Shown piece by piece: positions 47,034 through 56,524 of a DNA stretch of 64,000 nt (within the stretch, counting starts at the first letter, position 1; every line of letters starts with the position of its first letter). Position numbers and translations under genes: made by a program. The stretch comes from Cupriavidus necator. GTDB taxonomy: Bacteria; Pseudomonadota; Gammaproteobacteria; Burkholderiales; Burkholderiaceae. The DNA lies in NCBI GenBank assembly GCA_022041995.1, contig CP074388.1, positions 1 through 64,000 on the forward strand, read 5' to 3'. The notes under the pieces were generated by a model that searched no databases, had not been told where the DNA came from, and worked only from the letters and a program-made list of their open reading frames with translations.

Positions 47034-47871
47034 GGTTCTGTCGCGATAAGGGATTAAGGGCGACGGAGGGTGGCGAGAGCGCCGCGGTCATATGGCCAAG
47101 GAATAGAACTGCTCGGCGGCCGACGGACTGCTCCCCTTGGGGATAACCATCTGCCCTTTGCGGATCATGCGCATGGTCTCGATGCCACCGAGGATGATGC
47201 GAGCGCAGCGAAAATTCTGGAACCCCAACATCGGCCTGACCCGGCGTTTGATGCCACGGTGGTCCTGCTCAACGAGGTTATTCAGATACTTGTTCTGCCT
47301 GATCTTGATCGGCGTTTCCCGCTCAGCATTGATCGCCTGCAGGGCCGCGAGGTTCGCGCCACTCTTGTCCACCGTGACGGTCTTTGGCGCACCGTTCTGG
47401 GCGATGGCCTTTTCGAAGAAGCGCCGGGCAGCGGCAGTGTCTCGGCGCGCGCGCAACAGGAAGTCAATGGTCTTGCCGGCCTTGTCTACGGCCCGGTAGA
47501 GAGACTTCCACTGGCCCTTGACGAGGATGTAGGTCTCGTCCATGCGCCAGCTGTTGCCTACCGGGCGCTGGCGCCGACGAAAGGCCTTCTCGAGCACCGG
47601 CAGCAGCTTGATCACCCAGCGATGCACCGTGGAATGATCCACCTCGATGCCGCGCTCGGCCATCATCTCTTCCAGATCCCGCAAGCTCAGCGAGTACGCC
47701 ACGTACCAGCGCACGCACAGCAGAATCACGTCCACCGGATGGTGCAGGCGCTTGAGGACATTGGCAATGCCGCCTGGCAAGCTCGTGCGCGGCGTCTTCG
47801 CTGGCTTATTCATCTGCTGACTTGCGGTTTCCAAAACCGGCCATTCTACTTCCCGTTATCGCGACAGAACC
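47034..47871 (-). mobile_element. IS6-family element (second type), intact
   Basis: Inverted ends GGTTCTGTCGCGATAA at 47034-47049 and 47856-47871, 838 bases, no matching target duplication. The left side cuts an IS66 fragment, the right side a subtilase fragment. An interrupted copy lies at 60409-62654. Confidence 0.92.
47088..47813 (-). CDS. IS6-family transposase
   Basis: 241 residues from MNKPAKTPRTSLPGGI. HTH (YSLSLRDLEEMMAERGIEVD), DDE residues in SWRMDETYILVKGQWK, TVTVDKSGANLAALQAIN and LVEQDHRGIKRRVRPMLGFQ. Intact. Confidence 0.92.
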   Translation of the reverse strand: MNKPAKTPRTSLPGGIANVLKRLHHPVDVILLCVRWYVAYSLSLRDLEEMMAERGIEVDHSTVHRWVIKLLPVLEKAFRRRQRPVGNSWRMDETYILVKGQWKSLYRAVDKAGKTIDFLLRARRDTAAARRFFEKAIAQNGAPKTVTVDKSGANLAALQAINAERETPIKIRQNKYLNNLVEQDHRGIKRRVRPMLGFQNFRCARIILGGIETMRMIRKGQMVIPKGSSPSAAEQFYSLAI

Positions 47872-48182
47872 GCCCAGACTGCTACACCGATGTATTCTCC
47901 GCTGGCGGTGGTGCCACTTCAGCTGGCGCACAGGATGATGATGGAACGTCGACGCAGGATGGCACGAGCCAAGCCTCACCAACGGTCGCTGGTGTGATTC
48001 TGCTTCTGCAGCAGCACTATCGCTCAAACAGCCGGCTATTGTGGATGAAGCCACCGGCGTACGAGGATGAGAGTGACCGGCTTTCGCGGATGCTCCATAC
48101 CGGATATCGTGGATGCAGATTAACCAGAAAGCCAATAGCCGCCGAGGCTACAGTGCTACTAACAGGCTCGTCGTGGTTAACA
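47872..48182 (+). pseudogene. Subtilisin-like serine protease, C-terminal fragment
   Basis: DVFSAGGGATSAGAQDDDGT then STQDGTSQASPTVAGVILLL: GTSQASPTVAG is the catalytic-Ser motif of S8 peptidases. The His and Asp parts are missing; the left side is cut by IS6. After QQHYRS the sequence still resembles a subtilase tail (MLHTGYR). Confidence 0.8.
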
Positions 48183-48356
48183 GTCTTTCTTTAACCTCAT
48201 AACGCCAAAAAGCGCCTAGCTTCAGCAACAGCTTGATAAGCACTTGCCGATCGCTTTCATCCAAAGAGTGAGGTACGTTCGGTATTTGGGGATAGATCTT
48301 GGCCCACACACAGCGATACCCTTAAGGGCATTGCATTACACACAAGTTGTGACGAC
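48183..48356. other. Short gap without gene
   Basis: No ORF or transposon end recognised between the subtilase fragment and the Tn5-like transposase fragment. Confidence 0.4.
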
Positions 48357-48490
48357 GTGGTTGTAAACCGAGCGAAGAAGGCGTTTACTCGCGGTTTCGA
48401 ATCGGCGGGTGAGGCAAACAAGTGGTTGGCAGCGAGTTGGGCAGAGGCGGAGTTCAGGGACATTGATTTGGGCGATCGGCGCCTCAACAG
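48357..48490 (+). pseudogene. IS4/Tn5-type transposase, N-terminal fragment
   Basis: ANKWLAASWAEAEFRDIDLG then DRRLNRRAA matches the DNA-binding N-terminus of Tn5/IS50-like transposases (W-x-x-x-E-F-x-x-x-DLGD-x-RL-x-RR). The catalytic part is absent. Confidence 0.7.
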
Positions 48491-48983
48491 GCGCGCGGCG
48501 CGGGCGCCGCGCGGGTCGATCTCACGGGCGCCGCCGCCGGCACGGTCACCGAGCAAGAGGCCGCGTGGGCGCACCAGCAGGCCAGCCGGCACATGCGGCC
48601 CGAAGGCGCACGCAAGATGCCGGCGGGCAACGGTGACGCGCCGGGCTGAATCGCTGGCCGCCCCACTGTTGGAACCGCGTGAAGTTTTTCTAGAGCTATT
48701 CAGAAATCAAGCAGTGAATCTTGATTGGATGAAAGCGTTGGCGGCCGAGAACCCTGCGATTCGCGCCCGCCATGACGAGATGGGCGCCTGAAGTGCGAGC
48801 GCTGCAGCAACAGTTGGGTGCCATGGAAGTCCGCGCCACGATGCGGCTGGGAGATTTGAGGGATACCGCCAGGCGGGTCGCGAAAGAGAAAACGGAAGCC
48901 CGGCAAGCCAGGACTGAGATGAGGAACGTTGCGCAAACCTGAACTGACGAAACGGGGCTCGATAGCTACGTAGATTGAAGAAT
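48491..48983 (+). pseudogene. Scrambled coding remnants, not recognised
   Basis: Several short protein-like stretches in changing frames: VDLTGAAAGTVTEQEAAWAH (48510-48650, ends TGA), EVFLELFRNQAVNLDWMKAL (48687-48760), and LRDTARRVAKEKTEARQART (48850-48942, ends TGA). The last two look like one charged helical protein broken by a frameshift near 48790. No family recognised. Confidence 0.4.
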
Positions 48984-49151
48984 ATGAGCGACGAACAGTA
49001 TCACCGTGCCGTGGACCTGATCCACTTGGTATACGCAGCCCTGGTCGGCGTCATGACGCCCGGCGGAGGCGAGGAAGCCCGTGAACTGGCTGAGAGCGCT
49101 ATGCAAGAGGCGGCGGAATTCCTTGGACTACCGCCGGCGAGCGGTAGCTGA
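48984..49151 (+). CDS. Small hypothetical protein (55 residues)
   Basis: MSDEQYHRAVDLIHLVYAAL, VGVMTPGGGEEARELAESAM, QEAAEFLGLPPASGS. A weak GAAG ribosome site lies upstream. Well-formed amphipathic composition suggests a real small gene but no homology is recognised. It stands alone between remnants. Confidence 0.5.
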   Translation: MSDEQYHRAVDLIHLVYAALVGVMTPGGGEEARELAESAMQEAAEFLGLPPASGS

Positions 49152-49743
49152 GCAAGCTCGCGACGCCCCAGTGGGGATGAACGTGGGGAGCAACCTCCGT
49201 GGCCTCGGCTAGTCCTTGGCCCGTTGCGGACCATTGCCGATGGTCTTGGATGGTCGTATGGCTGAGATGTGCCAGCCGCGCAGCGCCTCCGGGGACCGAA
49301 AGCGCCGAGGAAGAAGGCTATGTGGCCGGATGCGCAGCACGGCTTCTACCGGCCCCCTGTCATGTCGTTTAATCACCTTGAAGGGGGCGGGCATAAAATT
49401 CCTCCGTTTTTCGGAACTGGGCAGCCTGCCGTCGTCAAACCGACCAGTGGTGAGTTATCGGCTTTTGAGCTAGATCCCCTGAGTTGGGGTCATCGTACTT
49501 TTGGTGTCAGATCTGGCGCTCCGGCCTTGAAAACCGTTTGAAATCAGTTATTTGCAAGATCGGCGGGTACGTGGGGCGAAGCAACTGTGAAAACGTTGCT
49601 GCAAGCGGCATTCGGGCTTGCTAGCGCCAGATTTCGCACCAAAAGTACTACAAGGGCTTCCCCTTTGGCGCAAGCGCCAATCAGTTTGTATGGAGCACTG
49701 AGCTGCCGTGCCGGAGTTATGTGAGAGGTGAAGGACTGCAGTA
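49152..49743. other. About 590 bases without a confident gene
   Basis: Contains frames of up to 90 codons on the plus strand (49269-49541) with no recognisable pattern. The right half ends where the dehydrogenase coding sense degrades, so it may include a lost element end. Confidence 0.4.
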
Positions 49744-50874
49744 CTACAAACGGTCATAGTGGGCCGCTGGCCCGGACCCTGATGTAAAACGCGCGCGAGG
49801 GCCTCGTTCGATTATCGGGCTTTGCGTCCCCCAACTTTTCTCAGGTAAGGCGGCACAGCCCATCGAGCCGCCGAGGTCCGCCGTACGGGTAGCGGGGTTC
49901 GCCAGTACCTTGTCCACGGCTGCGTCGATCGCTACAGCGGCTGCCACGAAGTTCGGCTTCGCGCGGTGTTCGCCCAGCCATTGCACGAGCATGGCGACGG
50001 ATAGGATCATCGACGTCGGGTTGGCCTTGTCCTGGCCTTGGATGTCCGGCGCCGAACCGTGCTGGGCCTGGGCGCAGCAAAGGTTGTCGCCCGCCATGAC
50101 CGAGCCACCCAGACCCAAGCTGCCCGACAGTTCACTGGCCAGATCCGAGAGAATGTCGCCATAGAAGTTCGTGGCCACAATCACATCGAAGCGCGATGGG
50201 TCGCGCACCAGGTAGGCCGTCGACGCATCGACCAGCAGGTCGTCGAACTTCACTTCGGGAAACTCGGCGGCCACCTTGCGCACTTCACGCAGGAACAGTC
50301 CATCGGTCATATGGAAGCTGTTGGCCTTGTGGATCGCCGTCACATGCTTCTTCCGCTTCATTGCCAGTTCGAAGGAACGTCGTGCGATGCGCTCCGAGCA
50401 ATGCGCCGTGATCTTGCGCACCGAGATCGCCATGTCCTTGGACGGCATCATTTCGCCCCAGCCCTCGTACATGTTGCGGTCGGGATAGAAGCCTTCAGTC
50501 GCCTCACGCATGATGACGAGGTCCATGTTTTTGGCGCCCTTGCCCAGGAACTCACGGGAGCGCGAAGGACGGACGTTGGCATACAGGTCCAGGTCGCAAC
50601 GGAACGCGGCCGAGATGTTGCGGCCGCCTTTGTCCGGCGCGGGATAGTCCGCATGCGACTGCGTGCCGAGGATCACGCCGTCGTACGAAGTGGCCTTGTC
50701 CAGTACTTCTTGACGCAGCGTCGTGCCATGCTTTTCCAGGCTGATGAAGCCGACGTCTTCATAGTCGAACTGCAGACCTAGATAGAAGGCGTGGTCGGCC
50801 TGCTTCAGTACATCAATGGAGGCAGCAACGATTTCGGGGCCGATGCCGTCGCCCGGGAGAACAAGAATACGCAT
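49744..50874 (-). CDS. Isocitrate/isopropylmalate dehydrogenase-family enzyme
   Basis: 376 residues. MRILVLPGDGIGPEIVAASI, DLYANVRPSRSREFL, LVIMREATEGFYPDRNMYEG, DASTAYLVRDPSRFDVIVAT-type (Lys/Asp site), NFYGDILSDLASELSGSLGL, and HGSAPDIQGQDKANPTSMIL are the beta-decarboxylating dehydrogenase signatures (NAD and divalent metal, 2-hydroxyacid substrate). Because of its neighbours it is probably catabolic rather than leucine biosynthesis. After LGGSMGCAAL the tail (PEKSWGTQSP to HYDRL) is not family-like; dropping one A from the AAAA run near 49830 would end the protein at EKVGGRKAR, so a late frameshift is likely. Confidence 0.87.
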   Translation of the reverse strand: MRILVLPGDGIGPEIVAASIDVLKQADHAFYLGLQFDYEDVGFISLEKHGTTLRQEVLDKATSYDGVILGTQSHADYPAPDKGGRNISAAFRCDLDLYANVRPSRSREFLGKGAKNMDLVIMREATEGFYPDRNMYEGWGEMMPSKDMAISVRKITAHCSERIARRSFELAMKRKKHVTAIHKANSFHMTDGLFLREVRKVAAEFPEVKFDDLLVDASTAYLVRDPSRFDVIVATNFYGDILSDLASELSGSLGLGGSVMAGDNLCCAQAQHGSAPDIQGQDKANPTSMILSVAMLVQWLGEHRAKPNFVAAAVAIDAAVDKVLANPATRTADLGGSMGCAALPEKSWGTQSPIIERGPRARFTSGSGPAAHYDRL

Positions 50875-50889
50875 GATGGAAACTCTAAG

Positions 50890-51273
50890 TTAAGCCTTGG
50901 GGTTCTGGTGTTCGGCCGATACGGGACGTGTTTCGCCGCTATCGACCAGGGTGCGCGTGGCTTCGGGCGTCGCGTAAATCCACAGGATCTTCATCGGCTC
51001 CGTCTTCGACAGGTTGCGGAAGCGGTGTGGGACGTTGGGGGGAATGAAGGTGGTATCCAACGGCTTCAGGCGGTATTCAAGCCCGTCGATATCGAGCATC
51101 GCGTCGCCTTCCACCAACACCACGCTTTCCTGGCAGTTGTGGCTGTGAAACGGAATCTCGACGCCGCCGGCGAACGAGGTGTAGCCGGTGATAAAGCTGT
51201 CCGAGCCAACGGACCTGCCAACAAGCGGGGTGGTGCTGGCGCCGCCGCCACGGTCATAGTTGGGCAGGGTCAG
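50890..51273 (-). CDS. Cupin-domain protein, possible CTG start
   Basis: About 127 residues: TLPNYDRGGGASTTPLVGRS, then GGVEIPFHSHNCQESVVLVE, GDAMLDIDGLEYRLKPLDTT and FIPPNVPHRFRNLSKTE, the two cupin metal motifs. No ATG/GTG/TTG opens this frame near the start; the frame can begin at CTG 51273-51271, which overlaps the TGA of the upstream amidohydrolase as CTGA. An ATGA-type overlap with a mutated start is the simplest reading. Isomerase or dioxygenase-like role in the same catabolic unit is possible. Confidence 0.75.
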   Translation of the reverse strand: MTLPNYDRGGGASTTPLVGRSVGSDSFITGYTSFAGGVEIPFHSHNCQESVVLVEGDAMLDIDGLEYRLKPLDTTFIPPNVPHRFRNLSKTEPMKILWIYATPEATRTLVDSGETRPVSAEHQNPKA

Positions 51274-52004
51274 ACCGCCGCGCGGCCGAAACCGTAAAGA
51301 CGGGCCGGGTTGTCGACAAGAATGCGTTGCAGCAGCGCGGGAGTCTTGGCCCAGCTTGCCAACTGGTTCACTGCGCGGCCCGCATCCTCCTTGCGAAACG
51401 GTTCGATCTGGTCAAGATTGCCGTTGCAATTGCCCGAACTACCCGTATGCGGCCAGTCCGATGCCCACACCAGGCGGTCCGGCCTTGCCTCAATCAGCGT
51501 CTGGGCAAACTCGGTAACGTCCTCGAAATTTGGGGCGTTCCGCGACGCACGATATGGCGCCTACAGCTTTACGTAGGCATTGCCACCCTTCACCAAGTCC
51601 ACCACCGCCGCGAACGCAGTCTTCTGTTCGTCCTTCTTGTGGGCTTTAATGCCGGCGAAGTGGTCCAGCACCACCGGCACCTTGAGTCCGGCGATATCCT
51701 TGGCCAGCTCGGCCGTCACGTCGACATCCGCATAGATTTGCACCGCCCAGCCAAGCGGCCCCACCAGTTGCTCAGCGCGCTTCAACTGTGTCTGCGCGAA
51801 CTCGTGATTGCGCTGGCCGCTGACTTCCAGGTTCAAGCGAATTCCGCGAACGCCTTTCGCATGCATGACCTGCAGATCTCGCAGCGAGGTTTTCTCCAGA
51901 TCGATCACTGCCACGCCGCGGGCGCGCTCGCCGAGCTGACCCAGGACGTCAATCAACGCGGCGTTGTCAACGCCGTAGACGCTTGGCTGCACTAGCACAA
52001 TACC
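51270..52004 (-). pseudogene. Amidohydrolase-2 family (LigI-like) enzyme, amber codon and lost N-terminus
   Basis: Reads VLVQPSVYGVDNAALIDVLG, RDLQVMHAKGVRGIRLNLEV, LKVPVVLDHFAGIKAHK, then GNAYVKL followed by TAG (51561-51563) and on in frame APYRASRNAPNFEDVTEFAQ, LVWASDWPHTGSSGNCNG, VDNPARLYGF. TCG to TAG at the usual KLSAPYR position explains the stop. The 5' end, including the HxH metal site, is cut by the IS1182-type fragment near 52005. Members hydrolyse lactones such as 2-pyrone-4,6-dicarboxylate. Confidence 0.82.
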
Positions 52005-52450
52005 GCTTCACCAGAGAAGAACATGGATTGCAGCTACGCCGCTATTGGAGTAGTGCCTGTCCTCAGTGCACCATGCGATCTCAATGCACGCCGAGTCCGT
52101 ATCGGCGCATCTCCAGATGGGAGCATGAGGAAGTGCTGGAGGCCGTCCAGCGCCGGCTCGACAAGACGCCGGATGCAATGACGGTTCGCAGGCGAACCGT
52201 CGAGCATGTCTTCCGAACCTTCAAGCATTGGATGGGCTACACGCACTTCCTGACGCGCACGCTACCGAATGTAGGTACTGAAATGAGCCTGCATGTTCTG
52301 GCGTACAACCTGAAGCGCGTCCTTCGAACTCTCGGAGGCAATGCGCCTGGTGGGTGCGTAAGCACCCATTTGCGCCCAAAAAATGGGCTGAAGATCGCCA
52401 TCAGGAGCTCATTAGCGCTGTTCGCACCCGTTTCGGCGTCGTCCCATGAC
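52005..52450 (+). pseudogene. IS1182-family transposase, C-terminal fragment
   Basis: RYWSSACPQCTMRSQCTPSP, RRRTVEHVFRTFKHWMGYTH and NVGTEMSLHVLAYNLKRVLR are the IS1182 C-terminal domain (zinc-finger-like Cys cluster and catalytic Glu region). Cut on both sides: into the amidohydrolase at left, by IS5 at right. Confidence 0.85.
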
Positions 52451-52452
52451 CA

Positions 52453-53621
52453 CAACTGGTTGCGGGTTTCTCAAGGCTGCCAAATTTGTCTGAAGTCCTT
52501 TGTGGGTATGACTTTCGCCGATTTCCGCCGTGATCCGCTAGAATTCCCGATCTTTGGCGGTCGATAATGGCGCACAGCCAGCAATGGCAACGGATTCCAA
52601 CGGAATTGAGCCGCGGGCAGTTCGAACAATTTGTCTTGCCGCACCTCACGGCAAGAAGCCGGGGACCGGCATCCAAACTGACCGCGCACGCGATCTTCAA
52701 CTACATCCTGAAACTGCTTACCTCGGTTGCCAATGGAAGGCGCTGCCGATTGCAATGGATCGGCACGGCAGGCCGGAGATCCACTACACGAGTATCTATC
52801 GGGCCTTTCGCCGCTGGCAGGCATGCGAATGTTTCGACGCCGTCTTCCTCGCGTCGGTGGTGCGGCTTAGCCACGACCAGTTGTTGGACACCAGCGTCAT
52901 CCATGGCGACGGCACCACGACGGCGGCAAAAAAAGGCGGCGACAACATTGGCGTCAGCGGCCACAAGAACATGAAGGGTGACAAGGTCGTTGCCTTCTGT
53001 GACCGGAACTGCAATGTGATCGCCCCGTTCGTGTCGGCACCAGGCAATCGCAACGAATCGCCGCTGCTGCGTGACGCGCTGCCGCAGGTGATACGGATTG
53101 CCGGTGAAGCAAGGCTGGATCTGCGCGACACCGTGGTCAGCCTGGACGGCGTCTACGATTGTCGCTCCAACCGCAAGGCGATCTTCATCCGCGGGATGGT
53201 ACCCAACATCAACCCGAACCCGCGCGGCAGGAAACGCACTAAGCGAGGTCGCAAGGCGCTGTTCGATCTGGCCATTTTTAAAGAGCGGTTTCGTACCATC
53301 GAGCGCGTGTTCGCATGGGAAGATAAGTTTCGTCGCTTGCTACTTCGCTTCGATCGCATCAGTCAGTTGCACTACGCATTCAAGACCATGGCCTACACCA
53401 TGATAAATCTACGGCACTATTGCGGTAGTTGAGCTGGCAGTTAAGGTCCATGCTTCAGTACGGCGCAGCGCGCCGTGGTCCCGTTCGTCCTCCCCCTGCG
53501 GAAATGCATCCGTGACAACGCAAAACTGCCTCGTCGCCCATCTCGACGCGGCTGGTCTCGCCCGCTTGCCAATTCCGTTGACCGCCGCCAGATCGCTTCA
53601 ACCGAAACTCGCAACCAGTTG
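52453..53621 (+). mobile_element. IS5-family element, near complete
   Basis: Inverted ends CAACTGGTTGCGGGTTT (52453) and AAACTCGCAACCAGTTG (53605-53621), 1169 bases. Other part-copy at 23774-24166. Confidence 0.9.
52567..53432 (+). pseudogene. IS5-family transposase, one frameshift
   Basis: Frame 1 gives the true N-terminus MAHSQQWQRIPTELSRGQFE to FNYILKLL; frame 2 continues YLGCQWKALPI, LLDTSVIHGDGTTTAAKKGG, VVSLDGVYDCRSNRKAIFIR, RTIERVFAWEDKFRRLL. A base is missing near 52717 (CTGCTTACCTCGG instead of CTGCTGTACC), breaking the gene between the two. Confidence 0.85.
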
Positions 53622-53945
53622 CCAGATTGGCCGAAAATTCGATAAGACAGGCCACGCCCCGGAGGAGACGCGCATTAGTGCGATTCGAGAGACGTTTCCA
53701 CACGGCCTCGGCCATGATATGCCGCAAGCATGAAGGCGATATGGCCCATTTCGTCTCGCGAATTCAGGTCCACTGTGGCAAATTCTGTCGGAGCGTGCCA
53801 CACTTCGTCCAGAGTCGGCACTTCGTCCAGAGTCGGCATAGTCCCAGCCTATCGGAGGCATGAAAACTCTCGATTGGTCAGCGGATTGCATGCAAGATAA
53901 CAATGCCCACCGCGCCCCTACAACAACCAAATCGCGGAAGGTCAT
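53622..53945. promoter_or_regulatory. katG upstream region with 18-base tandem repeat
   Basis: Contains two adjacent copies of CACTTCGTCCAGAGTCGG (53801-53818 and 53819-53836). On the minus strand 53727-53626 encodes MAEAVWKRLSNRTNARLLRG then LIEFSAN before the IS5 end, possibly the 5' stub of a divergent gene. No OxyR site could be established by eye. Confidence 0.5.
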
Positions 53946-56168
53946 ATGCAAAAGAATTTCACGAAATCCATCTTGGCGGCTGTCGCGGTCATGGCCATGG
54001 GAGCCGGCACCATTCCGGCATGGGCCGATGGCATGCCACGCTCGAACGACTTCTGGTGGCCGGAGAGGCTCGATCTTTCGCCGCTACGACAGCATGACGC
54101 CGAATCGAATCCTTATGGCAAGGATTTCAACTACGCCCAGGCATTCCAAAGCCTCGATCTTGACGCCGTGAAGAAGGACATCAGGGCTGTCCTGACGACG
54201 TCGCAAGACTGGTGGCCTGCAGACTATGGAAACTATGGGCCGTTCTTCGTCCGGATGGCCTGGCACGGTGCGGGCACGTATCGTACGTATGATGGCCGCG
54301 GTGGCGCTAGCGGTGGACAGCAGCGATTCGAGCAGCTGAATAGCTGGCCGGACAACGCCAACCTTGACAAAGCTCGCCGTCTGTTGTGGCCGATCAAAAA
54401 GAAGTACGGTGAGAAGATTTCCTGGGGTGACCTGATGGTTCTGACGGGCAATGTTGCCCTCGATTCCATGGGTTTTCAGACCTTCGGCTTCGGTGGTGGT
54501 CGCGAGGACGACTGGCAATCCGATCTGGTCTATTGGGGAGCCGGTACCAAGTTCCTGTCGGATAACCGCGACAAGAACGGGAAGCTCGAGAAGCCACTGG
54601 GCGCAACTGAGATGGGCTTGATTTATGTCAACCCCGAAGGCCCGAACGGCAAGCCAGATCCAGTCGCGGCAGCGAAGGATATTCGCGAAGCCTTCGGTCG
54701 CATGGCGATGAATGACGAGGAAACCCTTGCACTCATCGCGGGCGGTCACACTTTCGGCAAAGCGCATGGCGCCGCATCGCCTGACAAATGTGTTGGCCCC
54801 GCGCCTGCCGGCGAAGGCCTCGAGCAGCAAGGCCTGGGCTGGGTCAACAAATGTGGCACTGGCAAGGGCGCCGACACGATCACCAGCGGTCTTGAGGGCG
54901 CCTGGTCGGCTGACCCCGTTCATTTCACCATGCAGTATCTCGACAATCTTTTCGGGCATGAGTGGGTTCTGACCAAGAGCCCAGGGGGCGCCCATCAGTG
55001 GAAGCCTAAGGATGCCGAGAACATCGTGCCGGATGCACACGACCCGTCGAAACTTCATCCGGTGATGATGTTCACGACCGATATTGCGTTGAAGGTCGAC
55101 CCGTCTTATAGCAAGATCGCCAAACGCTTTCATGAGCATCCCGAGGAATTCAAGCTGGCCTTCGCCAAGGCGTGGTTCAAGCTGACCCACAGGGATATGG
55201 GGCCCAAGGCACGCTATCTGGGCAAGGAAGTACCGAAGGTCGATCTGGTCTGGCAGGATCCGATCCCCGCGGCCAATTACAAGACGATTGGCGATGCGGA
55301 TATCGCTGACCTGAAGAGCAAGATCCTCGCATCGGGACTGGCCAAGTCGGAACTGGTCAAGACCGCTTGGGCGTCTGCTGCTTCGTTTCGCGCCACCGAC
55401 TACCGCGGTGGCGCGAACGGCGCACGCATCCGCCTCGCTCCGGAGAACAATTGGGCGGTCAACGACCCCGAGGAACTGGCGAAAGTGCTGAAGTCTCTGG
55501 AAGACATCCAGGCCAAATTCAACAAGGACAGAACGGACGGCAAGAAGGTATCACTGGCCGACCTGGTCGTGCTTGGTGGCAGTGCCGCCATCGAAGATGC
55601 GGCAAAGAAGGCGGGGTTCAACGTTAAGGTTCCCTTTTCGCCACGACGAACGGATGCCACGCAGGAGCAGACCGATGTCAGTTCCTTTGCGGTGCTTGAG
55701 CCGACCGCTGATGGGTTCCGCAATTACTATGCGCGAGGCAATGAAAGACCGCCTGCGGAACTGCTGGTTGATCGCGCCAACAAGTTGGATCTCACGGTCC
55801 CAGAGATGACGGTCCTGGTCGGTGGACTTCGGGTGCTGAATGCCAATGCAGGTCATTCCAAGCTCGGCGTATTGACCGACCATCCGGGAACTTTGAGCAA
55901 CGACTTCTTCGTCAATCTGCTCGATATGTCCACCCAATGGACGAAGTCGTCCAAGGCAGACAGCATTTACGAGGGACACAATCGCAAAACGGGTGCCATT
56001 AGGTGGACGGCAAGTCCTGTCGATCTGCTATTCGGATCGAGCTCTGAGCTGAGGGCCGTTGCTGAAGTCTACGCATCGGACGACGCGCACGAGAAATTCG
56101 TACGTGATTTTGTCCAGGCCTGGACGAAGGTCATGAACCTCGATCGCTTCGACCTGAAGCGGAACTAA
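53946..56168 (+). CDS. katG: Exported catalase-peroxidase
   Basis: 740 residues. A signal peptide (KSILAAVAVMAMGAGTIPAWA, cut after residue 27) makes this a periplasmic KatG variant. Active site intact: distal FVRMAWHGAGTYR (Arg103, Trp106, His107), proximal GGHTFGKAHG (His268), and the Trp106-Tyr227-Met253 positions for the catalase-specific adduct (LIYVNPEGPNG; GRMAMNDEE). Both haem-peroxidase-like halves are present to the end (FDLKRN). It detoxifies H2O2, relevant to plant oxidative burst. ATG 53946 follows GGAAGG about ten bases upstream. Confidence 0.95.
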   Translation: MQKNFTKSILAAVAVMAMGAGTIPAWADGMPRSNDFWWPERLDLSPLRQHDAESNPYGKDFNYAQAFQSLDLDAVKKDIRAVLTTSQDWWPADYGNYGPFFVRMAWHGAGTYRTYDGRGGASGGQQRFEQLNSWPDNANLDKARRLLWPIKKKYGEKISWGDLMVLTGNVALDSMGFQTFGFGGGREDDWQSDLVYWGAGTKFLSDNRDKNGKLEKPLGATEMGLIYVNPEGPNGKPDPVAAAKDIREAFGRMAMNDEETLALIAGGHTFGKAHGAASPDKCVGPAPAGEGLEQQGLGWVNKCGTGKGADTITSGLEGAWSADPVHFTMQYLDNLFGHEWVLTKSPGGAHQWKPKDAENIVPDAHDPSKLHPVMMFTTDIALKVDPSYSKIAKRFHEHPEEFKLAFAKAWFKLTHRDMGPKARYLGKEVPKVDLVWQDPIPAANYKTIGDADIADLKSKILASGLAKSELVKTAWASAASFRATDYRGGANGARIRLAPENNWAVNDPEELAKVLKSLEDIQAKFNKDRTDGKKVSLADLVVLGGSAAIEDAAKKAGFNVKVPFSPRRTDATQEQTDVSSFAVLEPTADGFRNYYARGNERPPAELLVDRANKLDLTVPEMTVLVGGLRVLNANAGHSKLGVLTDHPGTLSNDFFVNLLDMSTQWTKSSKADSIYEGHNRKTGAIRWTASPVDLLFGSSSELRAVAEVYASDDAHEKFVRDFVQAWTKVMNLDRFDLKRN

Positions 56169-56184
56169 GAGACACTCATCGAGT

Positions 56185-56209
56185 TGGCCGAGGGAGCATC
56201 CCTCGGCCA
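56185..56209. terminator. Strong hairpin after katG
   Basis: Perfect 11-base stem TGGCCGAGGGA-GCA-TCCCTCGGCCA without a U-tract. Placed between katG and a downstream ribosome site (ACGGAG), so it may be an mRNA-stability or attenuation element rather than a full terminator. Confidence 0.6.
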
Positions 56210-56226
56210 GGATAACGGAGAGCAAT

Positions 56227-56313
56227 ATGAAAAAATCCGGACTAGTTGCCCTGGCCCTAGGCATGGGATTGCTGTGGTCAACGCGCCGACTGAGAGTCTG
56301 TGAGGGTCGCTGA
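56227..56313 (+). pseudogene. Signal-peptide stub of the gene downstream of katG
   Basis: MKKSGLVALALGMGLLWS is a fresh signal peptide with ribosome site ACGGAG; the sequence then jumps to TRRLRVCEGR and stops at the border of an IS3 fragment. In many bacteria katG is followed by an exported ankyrin-repeat protein gene; that identity is only inferred. Confidence 0.6.
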
Positions 56314-56471
56314 AGATCGCTCGCCTGCACGGTCGCCAGTTCGCTACCCGCCGCGCCGCAATGGACGAGGTAATTGACTGGCTTGGCTTTTATAATGCCA
56401 GCCGGCTCCACTCGACGCTGGGCTACGTCAGCCCCATGACGTTTGAGAAAAACTGGTTCGCAGCTCAGTAA
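56310..56471 (+). pseudogene. IS3-family OrfB, C-terminal fragment
   Basis: LKIARLHGRQFATRRAAMDE, VIDWLGFYNASRLHSTLGYV, SPMTFEKNWFAAQ, then TAA: the standard IS3 integrase C-terminus. Confidence 0.85.
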
Positions 56472-56524
56472 AACCGGGCTGCCTAATTTCCTCGGTTATG
56501 GGATTCGTGGAACAGGGGCAAGGT

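Noticed and set aside
50038..50781. 247-codon plus-strand frame opposite the dehydrogenase
   Set aside because: Shadow of a clear isopropylmalate-dehydrogenase-family gene.
54084..55190. 368-codon minus-strand frame opposite katG
   Set aside because: No family pattern; katG is a complete, well-conserved enzyme on the other strand.
56185..56209. Rho-independent terminator after katG
   Set aside because: Stem is strong but there is no U-tract and a ribosome site follows at once; kept only as a hairpin.
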